Positions 55,690 through 64,000 of a stretch of 64,000 bases of DNA are shown here, piece after piece. The notes under the pieces were generated by a model. The model made no database searches. It was not told where the DNA came from and worked only from the letters and a program-made list of their open reading frames with translations. The position numbers were made by a program, and so were the translations under genes. How positions within the stretch are numbered: position 1 is the stretch's first letter; every line of letters starts with the position of its first letter. Source of the DNA: Clytia hemisphaerica (Eukaryota > Cnidaria > Hydrozoa > Leptothecata > Clytiidae); the NCBI GenBank assembly GCA_902728285.1, contig CACVBU010001135.1, positions 5,154-69,153 on the forward strand, read 5' to 3'.

Positions 55690-56190
55690 CCCTGAAATAT
55701 CTGTTTCCCTTTTCCAGGAGAGAGCTTTTTTTGAAAAATGGGGAAACAGATCCGATTTTCTAGGAGAGACCTTTTCCTTAAAACTATCTGTTTCCCCCGC
55801 TCCAGCTGATGACGTCATCAGAGAGAAACAGATTAATATTTCTAGGAGATGACATAATAAATTGGGAAACAGATATCTGTTTCCAAAAAAGATGATATTG
55901 CATTGGAAACAGATTGAACTTTATGGGGGAAACAGATATCAATAACAAAAAGAAAGGGAAACAGATGAAAATTTCCAGGAGAGGGGAACAGATATCCTAT
56001 TTGGGAAAACAGATCAAAATTTTCATTCTGAAAATTGTGGAAACAGATCAAATTTTTAGGAAAGATACTTTGAGATTAAAGATTTAGGTTTTGCGGAGAA
56101 ACAGATCTTCATTTCTAGGAATAAGATTTTTGAAATATTCGGCCAACAGATCAAATTTTCCAGGAAGGCTATGTCTGGGAAACAGATATT
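55690..56190. repeat. Array of GGGAAACAGAT motifs
   Basis: About 14 copies of GGGAAACAGAT or one-base variants in 500 bp, mostly plus strand (55741, 55864, 55927, 55956, 56003, 56176 and others), two or three inverted (55699, 55786, 55874). Several are followed after 3-4 bases by ATTTC(T/C)AGGAGAG, giving a composite unit near 27 bp. One site is the perfect 20-bp palindrome GGAAACAGATATCTGTTTCC (55865-55884). TGATGACGTCATCA at 55807-55820 is another perfect palindrome with a CRE-like core. Spacing is irregular, unlike a satellite. Confidence 0.85.
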
Positions 56191-56475
56191 TAAAAAAAGG
56201 TCCTCGTTGGATGCTTTCGATATTTGTTGACTTTTTCCTCACTTTTAGCAGTGGGAAGGAAATTGCTCTCCACCTTTTATTTACAGTCATAGTTTTCTTT
56301 TCACTTGAGAGAAATTTTTCTTGACACAAGAGTTAAATTTCCCAGCATCCTGTCTGTCTGTAACTATCTGATCTGATTAAGAAATATCAACACCGACACT
56401 TTTTAAATAAAAAATTTGACGTCCGACTAAAACAGAACAGTCTTAAATATCCACTATTTCTATATTTCTCTCATC

Positions 56476-57040
56476 GTGTTCTTCAAAATGTCAGGACAAT
56501 CAAGACTTTTTCCACTAGGGGCCAAAAAATTTGGGCCAAAATGTCTGCTTTTTTTAATTTTGTTATTCAAGCATGCATTATATTCTGTAAGTTTTCGTGA
56601 CTTTGTTTATAATTTTGACATTAACTGTGGTAACTTAATGATTAGAGAATTGTTTATCGATATGTCAAATGCACCGATTGAAACATACCATTTGATTCCT
56701 TTCTTTTTGTCTTGGGCCGGATTATGATCACAGTCACTTTCAACAGTTTGATGTTCAAAAATGTCTTATATATTTGCGGTACCAAATTTATGATTTAAAT
56801 CTAAGTTCTGCACCAGAAGAATCTGTTTTTACCATATCTAGCTTAGAGTGTATATTATGTCAAACATGTTATAATGCTTCAGAGAAAACTGCATATGAAA
56901 CTATCTGTCATATTGAGTTTCCTAATCGTTTTAATCATCATTCAATAAAAAATGAAGTTTCAAGATTAGTCAATGACCCACATGGACAGTTGCTTCGAAA
57001 GACTTGTATGATTCTGCAAATTGTCCATCTCGCACAATAG
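56476..57040 (+). pseudogene. Possible broken gene inside the hAT-like element
   Basis: Two frames, 56476-56727 and 56774-57040, could join through one frameshift near 56725. The second includes a CILCQTCYN cysteine cluster and FPNRFNHHSIKNEVSRL. I do not recognise it. It may be chance or the remnant of a captured or transposon gene. Confidence 0.2.
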
Positions 57041-58229
57041 CTACGAAAAGTAAAACAATTATCAACATATCTGAATATTTGATTGTCTCACTAAAAATAT
57101 TTTTGCTATGATCAGGCATCAAACACTTCAAGAAAACTAGTTCCCAACCTCAATATTGAAACTCATTTTGAAAATGCATTACTAGGGAATCTAAATTTGT
57201 TTCCATTTTGATGGTTGAGAGATTCAATTTCTTGATTGCAAAAACAGGACAATTTTATAACTTTCACTGACTTAGGTTAGTTTTAACTCAACCTTGGAGC
57301 AAGATGGACTGATTGATAATTGGATTTCACTGAGTTCTTCTTCTTCTACAACATTGACTTAACTGGCAAGTGAAAACATAAATTAGAAAAAGGTGAACCG
57401 GGGGATGGAACCGAGATGAACTCATCTGGTAAACCGGCTGAATCGAGGTGAACCCAGAACCCAGCTTCTGCAGAACTTACTTTGAAATGTTCTTTGTGCA
57501 TTTTGAATGTGGAAAAGTTTTGTTGTCAACATACTTGAAAATTTTCTTAACTTTTTCCGTGAACTTTTGAACCTTCTTTGACATGCCTTTTGTCGTCAAC
57601 TATAAAAACTTTGAAAAACCTTTGTTGTTTATGAGTTAGTTCATCTAATCTTTCCAGCTCACCCAAATAGAGACTTATTCGCATGCATAATTTTGCGTTC
57701 TTTTAAACCATATGTAGTTAATTCCTGTTACAAAAAATGATGAATGAATCTGTAGGGGTGGTACAGTCACTTTCGGTCGGGGTTGTGAATGGCAAAATAT
57801 GTTGATCTTTGATTAGTTAGGGTTTGTTGTTCTTTTTTTCGTTGCTTTTTAATAGATATTTGTCGTTGTTTTTAGATGGACTGGAAACGTTAGATTAAAA
57901 CAGTTCTTTTTCTCCTTTTTGTTCGCATACCTTACAAATTTGTTTTGATTTAACTTTGTGTTTTAATGACCAGTCAGGTCATTTATTTGAGGGCTATGCA
58001 TGTTAGCCTCCACTTATGCAAGTTACCCCATCTCACGGTATATAATTGTGTTTTAAATGTGGAAAGCTGTCAATTTGGAAATTTTCTTCCACGTTTGTCT
58101 AATACTCTCGGTTAGTCGGGGGGTTTGGAATAAGCAGGGTGCAGGGGGGTTGGAAGAGATCTCAAAATTTAATAAGCGAGGGGGGGTCGGAGAATTTTGG
58201 AAAAATTAATTAGCAGCCCCACCCCCGGC

Positions 58230-58316
58230 TACCGTAACTTGGTCTAATGTCAACATCCCTCCTCTAATTCCGACACCCTTTTTATGGCATGTCGATATTA
58301 GACCAACTTACGGTAT
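58230..58316. mobile_element. Short MITE, TACCGTAACTTGGTCTAAT ends
   Basis: Ends TACCGTAACTTGGTCTAAT and ATTAGACCAACTTACGGTA are inverted (one indel-like mismatch), about 87 bp. Confidence 0.6.
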
Positions 58317-59337
58317 TAGGTACCCAAGAGTATGGGAAACTTTTGTTGTCGACTTGAAGTTTTCTTCATTTCCACATACGTTTTTTTCCCTTTGAAGGGC
58401 ATTCTTTCAGATTACAAAAATGTTTCCCATAAGATTTTTTTCCCTCCTTGCAATCTGTTGGAAATTATGAATATGAAATTGCTTTGTCCTGTTTTGAAAG
58501 TTTTTTCCTTTTTTTAACATTATTAGTATATTATGATAATGCAAAATGACTTTTTTTTTAATTATGAATTTTTTTGTGAAGGTGAAGCGTGACGCTACAG
58601 ATCAAATCTGTGTTTTGACTGGACTCACCAACCTTTATGATTATAAGGGTACAGTTTGTTTTTTATTTTTTTTAAATTCAAAATGCCCTGAATGTGTTAC
58701 TGTAGTGTTTTCATCTTACTTTTCTTATATTGTTGTTTCTTTAAACTGTTTGCTATTTATTCTAGAAAATGACAAATAGAACGGTTGAAGCTTCATTTTT
58801 CATCAATGAGAGAATCTACAGATGTCATTTTTATAGAGAGGGACTATAAAATTTTTGCGAATGATAGGATATTCGGAAAGACTGCAGCGAATGTATTTTA
58901 AAAGTAAAACTTCACAAATGCCATTGAATATACAGTGTTTGTATGTCTTAAATTTTTTGCTTGCAACTTGCGAATCGAGGAGGCTCTGGATCGCTTCGCA
59001 ACTTTTATATATATACAGCTTGTTGATATCGCGCTCCAAAACAATCAAAATGCTAGATCCTATCCATCGGCACGAAATTTAAAAAGTCAAATTTTAGCTT
59101 CACTTTTTTTTGCTGGAGAAAGCTTTAAGCTGCAAATCTAGCCCTTCGGGCTTAGATATCTGTGGTTAAAACCTTTATTTTTGGGGGCAGTTAAGCGTGC
59201 TGAGATGAACAAAGTGTACTTAACTGAAAGTTTCGTTGTTCGGGAAATCGGGGAATCGGTAAAATCATTTCCGATTCTTGCTCCACAACAGTTTCTATCT
59301 GTGAAAAGACAAGTATTTTGGCGGACGCGGGAAAATC

Positions 59338-61685
59338 TAGCCTGGATATCCAGACCGTAAACTATTTCACCGTCTAGTTTTTTATAATCTTGTCTCAGGT
59401 TTACGGTCTGGTCGAAGTAACTCGTCTGCAGGGATATCTGTAGCCTGTACCAGACGACCACGGCTTTTTCCTCGACACCGTATCGTCTGTAACTTTTTAC
59501 ATTTATTCCCCCAGAGATTCGTGGGGGAATAAAAATCCTCGGCTTCAAGCCAAAGGACCGTAGCTTTTGACTGCAGCAAAAACTCTACCAATGAAATTGT
59601 CACCGCGAAGGAGTGTTTTTGTAAACAAAGCTCAAAAACAGAGGCGGGAAGAGTAGGAACTGATGTTTTGCTACATTTCGAACGAAAACATTCGAAAATA
59701 TGTGACTTTAGAAACATTCTAAAACGTACCAAGAGAGTTCGAAATGTTGCAGAATGTTGTGTTTTTATTTATTTTGTGCTTTGAACTTTGAAGAGTCACT
59801 CTTCAAAAAGTTTTTGGAATGGATAGTCACTAGTTGTCTAGAATTATCCAGAAATTAATAGATACGAATTTATAAAGGGAAAGAGTGACTGACTACAAGA
59901 AACTTTCTCTGGAGCACTGCTTATGTTGGATTATTTTTGTTACATAAAGACTTTAATTTTGGTAAAATGGGCAAAGATTGACGAATGGTTTTATGAATTT
60001 GTCGAAGAATGGACAGTGGTGTGGTGTGGTGAGACACACAAATTAATCAAACATATCTGTATGCTGGAATGATAGTGGTTGGATTTTTGTTAAAGATTGC
60101 TCCATGGATCATCCCTGCTTCGAGCAAACTTGGAAGTACAGGAGTATTTACTTAGGCTCCTTGTTTTTGTTACCAAAATAAAGCACCATTTTTTCATTTC
60201 GAAAGATTTGAGTAACATTGTTTTTAATCACTTGTCAGATCGTTTCTATCGTGGACATTTCTATTTCTATTCAGACAGTGGACATACAGAATGCATGGTA
60301 GTGTATTTCATAATGAGAAATGTTAGCAAAGAGAATATATGTTACGTGGTGGGTGGTGTGGTGGCAAGCACAATTCGAGAGGTCCACCAAATAATTTTGA
60401 TGAAATCAGGAGGAAATGTGGCTGATGCTCTACAGCTGGATTATTTTATTTATAATTTTTAACAGAATAATCCTCGAGATAGGAGACCTTTAAAAGATAC
60501 CTTTTCTTTCCTTTTGTGGATTCTACCGGCGGAGACCACTATGAGTATAGAAATAATTATTTGAAAGTTTCGAAATAATCAAAACATGTTTCAGCTTGAT
60601 AAATGCGAAGTACAAATCCAGAAATCAAAGTAAATCTTATTTATATATTTTATACTTTTTTTACTCTTTTCAAGGGAATTTTGCATATTTTTTTATACAA
60701 AGTGGAAGGAATCTTTTGTCCTTTTAGGTGCATAGTTTTTTTTTAAATTCTTGTATTCCTCCGTTTTTATGTATGGTGGTAAGCTTTATATTTTCTATTT
60801 CAAAAAATTTGAGCAATTTATTTTCAATGCTTTTATTGATAGAGTAGGGTTGTTACTTTATCTGCTTTTTACTTTTTAGGCAGTGAAATTTTATAAACAA
60901 CACTCAATACTTTTTTTGTTGTGTTTAATTTTTGTAACATTTTGTACAATCAACACAGCGACACACCTCACAATATTTAAAAAAAATTCTGCAATAAGTC
61001 TCAACATTCAAGTTTTTTCTTTTCCTTTCCACCCGCCCTTCTTTGTTTATGTTGTCGGCCACCATCTTTTTTCGTCGCTAGTGACGTCGAATTTTATAAA
61101 AAAAACACGGCGTCGACAAATTCGGTCAAGTTCTCCATCGTAGACGCGAAAGTGGTAACAAGTGATAGACCAACAGAGTGATCAAAAAATCGCGTGTTGG
61201 GATAGAGATAGGCTAGGATATCTGTCCCTGCATATGCGAGTGTCTCTAATTGGTCAGTACGCGCCCAGTCACTGAGCAGAATTTTCGCGGGGTTTTTGAT
61301 ATTTTTCGATGCGCGCGCATAATTTATGGAAAAAGCTGACCTTGCAAAAAAAGATAAACAAATGAAAAAGAAAACACAAGTTCATTTCTAAACAAAATGG
61401 CCGCTGGAAAGGAGCCTTTATGAATGTGGCTGATGCTTTGATGTACTTTAAAGTGGTTTTGAAAGTTTATTGAGTTTGTAAAAGAGGTTTTATGGTAAGT
61501 AATTATGTGTGTCTGCCTGGGTTTCCAAAGTTTTAAGATTCTGTCAACAAGGGTTTACTCACAGACTGTGTCATTCAAAACTGTATCAGACTTTTTTAGT
61601 TGCACCAGACTCTAAAATTTTAGAAACTTTGTATGTTGAGGTAAGAGTTTTTTTTCTGAAATTTTGAGTCTGGATACCCAGGCTA
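59338..61685. mobile_element. 2.35-kb transposon with 9-bp target duplication
   Basis: Terminal inverted repeats TAGCCTGGATATCCAGAC and GTCTGGATACCCAGGCTA (17 of 18). GGGAAAATC flanks both ends exactly (59329-59337, 61686-61694). A 9-bp duplication suggests the MULE/Mutator group. No transposase recognised; the 121-codon frame at 60097-60462 has no known motif. Near the left end are further hairpins: CCAGACCGTAAAC..GTTTACGGTCTGG (59349-59412) and ATTCCCCCA..TGGGGGAAT near 59505-59530. Confidence 0.85.
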
Positions 61686-61694
61686 GGGAAAATC

Positions 61695-61943
61695 GTAAAA
61701 AGCACAATGTTGAAACTTTGAAGTAAAAATCAAAAAAAAGGGCTGCAAGATTTAAGAAGGAGAGACCACGAGCAAGGTATGATATGTTTTTCTTAATTTT
61801 TTTCTTATTTCAAATTACTAAAAAGGGTATTTGAAAAACTTTTTAGTTTGGTTTTTAATGACATAATTCGTTTAGCTACCTCAAAATCTCGGGTACCATG
61901 AAGTCGGGTAAACTTGTTGCATCACAGTGGATCCGATCTCATA
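61695..61943. other. Intergenic, no feature seen
   Basis: Short gap between two mobile elements. Confidence 0.4.
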
Positions 61944-62220
61944 GGCGGTCATCGAAAAATTGTTCTTTTCGCGTCACCCGCCCGCATCAAATTTTCTGCT
62001 GATTTTCCGGTGCGGAGATGCAGAAAAAAATCTGGGAAGAGCAATTTGTTCTTTTAAAGTATAGCTTTTTCTCAATTGCTCTGATGACCATCGAAAAATT
62101 GTTTTGCTCGCATTACCACCCGCCCCTGAGTTACTGGCGTGATCAAAAAAAAAACCGTCCGCCCGCATGCATTTTTAACACCCGTTGCGACGGGAACAGA
62201 GCATTTTTTCGATGACCGCC
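61944..62220. mobile_element. MITE with GGCGGTCATCGAAAAA ends
   Basis: GGCGGTCATCGAAAAA at the left and TTTTTTCGATGACCGCC at the right; an internal copy 'gatgaccatcgaaaaattg' lies at 62084. ATA stands outside both ends, possibly a 3-bp duplication as in PIF/Harbinger elements; not certain. Confidence 0.6.
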
Positions 62221-63297
62221 ATATAGTAAGTTATGACTTATATTATGGCAGGGCTGCAAATAAGCGTCGGTCATCGGTCAATGTCCGACTGAAAAAGCCA
62301 TTTGACCGACTGAAAATCTTTTGTGTCGGTCACGATGTCCGAATGAAAAAAACCAAATTATCAAACCTTATAAAGGAGCAAAAGAAATAAAAGGATCACA
62401 TTACCCAGTCAGGACCTCATTTCACTTTATCGATATTACGCAAACGGCAGTGTGCGTTAAATAATCTTGGTTTCGCTTTCGATTTCAAGCAAAGGTCTTA
62501 GCAACAGGTCGCGCGTTCATAGCAACGGGGCTGGGTAGAAAAATCTAAACATAGAATTCAAAAAAAATACCGATCATCGTATAGAGCACTAAAAAATACT
62601 CCCTTTCTATGTTTAGTTTGTTCTACCTTGGATTATAACTGAAAATATCTTCAAAAAAACCTTTGTCCGATATCAGCCGCACGGTAATCTTTGCCCGCTT
62701 CAATTCTTAGATAATGAATAAGAGAGGTGTGCTTAGCTAAGCCGTGCTCGCGGGCGATAAATTTATGTTTACTTATCCTGTATATTTTAGTGGTATTTAT
62801 CCAATGAAAAGGATGTTGACAAAATATGCACGGCGCTGACAAAATATGCACGGCATTGATTATGACATCATTAAATATGTCAATGTCGATTCAACGCCCG
62901 TTAATAATAATAATTCGTAGATAGTTTTTTTTATCTTGAAATTTAGAAATACGAGAAAAAAAAGATCAAATTTAATATTTGTTTCCTATCTAGATTATAT
63001 ATTAGCGTTAGAATACGGTAAATTTTCACGAAAAATATTTTGCGATGGCGGTACACCAAATCACGCCCACGGGAAAGTTCCAATTTTTAATTATCGGGAA
63101 ATCGGGGAAACCGTTTCACAACGTGGATAAAAAACGTACGGAATGAAACCTGATAAAAGGTTTTCAACCAGATTTATTCAGATAAAGCTATAAGAGGTTC
63201 ATTACTTGTGGATTTTAAAACCTACATAAGCAAAAACGAAAGTTGTTGGGAAGGAAAGAGTAAACGCAAGACAGAAGGTTTGGTTTTGTTGATCAGG
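62221..63297. other. Non-coding; short repeat with TCCGACTGAAAA
   Basis: 62265-62345 repeats 'gtcggtca' and 'ccgactgaaaa', similar to 36262-36290. No gene supported in the rest. Confidence 0.4.
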
Positions 63298-63299
63298 TA

Positions 63300-63590
63300 C
63301 ACGTTTTTTTTTTTATAAGGAACCTTAACTTTGCTCCGAGCCTGGAGTTCCTTATTTTTACAGAGAATTTCAGTCTCAAAGTTCCTTATCGAGTTCCTTA
63401 CTACATAGGAAATTTTGAACTTTTTGCCCCTTGAAAGATCAAAATTTGGTCAAATTAGTCCCAATAAGGTACATTATTTTCAAATCCACTTATTCTCAGC
63501 CTGAGCAGTTCCTTAACAATTCCTTATTTTTTTAACCATTTTCAGCCTCGAGTTCCTTATAAACGTGTTCCTTATAAAAAAAAAAACGTG
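63300..63590. mobile_element. MITE, 291 bp, TA target
   Basis: Ends CACGTTTTT..ATAAGGAAC and GTTCCTTAT..AAAAACGTG are inverted. TA flanks both sides (63298-63299, 63591-63592), as in Tc1/mariner-type MITEs. Internal 'gttccttat' recurs several times. Confidence 0.8.
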
Positions 63591-63592
63591 TA

Positions 63593-64000
63593 AAGACAAC
63601 ATTCGCCCTGGTAAAAATGGGTTTTCAGAGCTTATCTTGAAATTTTTCATGCATTTTTGAAAAGTCTACAACCTTTTGTCCGAGATTGTTTGTAAGTCCA
63701 TTCAGCCAACAGAAAATGTTTCAGAAAAGTGATCAAAAGTAAAAAAAAAGTCAAGTAAATAACTTTTCAAATGTTTAAATGGTATCAAAGCAGCGCTAAT
63801 AATGCTTATTTCAACAACCAATATGCAAGATTTGGCAGTAAAATGAAGAATCGTGAAAATATTGTCTCCCAATAGTGCCATCGGCGAAATTTAATCCCCG
63901 CGAAAATATATCCCATTAAAGTAACTTCACCATTTGTGAGTATTTTAGTGCAATATCCTCAGAAATTAGATGTTTTAGAGTTCATAAAGCTTTAAAATGT
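63593..64000. other. Window end, no gene
   Basis: 63885-63920 has 'cggcgaaatttaatccccgcgaaaat', related to the repeat blocks at 21.6 and 33.0 kb; possibly the edge of another copy running out of the window. Confidence 0.4.

Larger units (their letters stand above)
54901..59164. mobile_element. 4.26-kb hAT-like element, 8-bp target duplication
   Basis: Ends CACAGATATCT followed (after GT on the left only) by AAGCCCGAAGGGCTAGATTT and GCAGCTT, inverted at the right end. GTTAAAAC flanks both sides exactly (54893-54900, 59165-59172). CA-start and 8-bp duplication fit hAT. No recognisable hAT transposase: frames at 55460-55852 and 56476-57040 show no known motif. It shares the AGCCCGAAGGGCT hairpin with the MITE at 53318-53608, so both may be mobilised by the same enzyme. 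Contains the GGGAAACAGAT array and a small inner MITE (58230-58316). Confidence 0.85.

Noticed and set aside
60883..61143. 86-codon frame with a hydrophobic start, possible secreted peptide
   Set aside because: AT-rich chance frame inside the 9-bp-TSD element, no other support.

Overview
The window looks like AT-rich repeat territory from a marine invertebrate genome, and I could not support a single intact host gene. The set of element families resembles what I know from cnidarians: a P/THAP9-like transposase, a Helentron with an OTU-like protease and an endonuclease, a Penelope-like GIY-YIG remnant, a C2H2 protein family often seen beside transposons, and Ty3/Gypsy and RTE-like retroelements. 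That assignment is by resemblance only; another marine invertebrate is possible. There are no bacterial operons, no clear functional tRNA or rRNA genes and no CRISPR array.

Layout. 1-10321 is one very large inverted repeat (arms about 4.8 kb, spacer about 640 bp). Its outer parts carry the 3' exon of a DDE/integrase-type transposase and an internal slice of a non-LTR reverse transcriptase. 10640-11502 is an N-terminal exon of what is probably the same transposase family. 12.6-13.5 kb holds a tRNA-derived SINE and an LTR. 17.0-20.35 kb is a broken P-element/THAP9-like transposase. 21.8-22.9 kb is a broken C2H2 gene. 23.2-23.4 kb is a solo LTR with target duplication. 23.5-24.0 kb has two minisatellites.

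24.1-32.4 kb is a decayed Helentron: protease, Rep C-terminal region, helicase and endonuclease. It is interrupted by a 2.46-kb element with terminal inverted repeats and by a hAT-like MITE. 34.0-42.2 kb is a minus-strand Gypsy remnant broken by a 6-kb block that contains a MITE, a tandem array and a 3.15-kb inverted-repeat transposon with iterated CCGTACGAAAC motifs. 42.2-45.5 kb is a nearly full-length RTE-like element with one frameshift. 47.1-52.4 kb is a young, complete Ty3/Gypsy LTR retrotransposon (identical LTRs apart from a 9-bp duplication, 5-bp target duplication) sitting inside a GIY-YIG coding remnant. 53.3-61.7 kb carries three transposons with exact target duplications (8, 8 and 9 bp). 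Several MITEs follow to the end.

The window is therefore a nested-insertion record. The strongest candidates for new biology are the long-inverted-repeat element with subterminal iterons (37272-40424), the pair of hAT-like elements whose ends share a perfect AGCCCGAAGGGCT hairpin, the 500-bp array of GGGAAACAGAT motifs inside the larger of them, and the 10-kb palindrome, whose authenticity must be tested first because its left arm carries indels that look like sequencing error.
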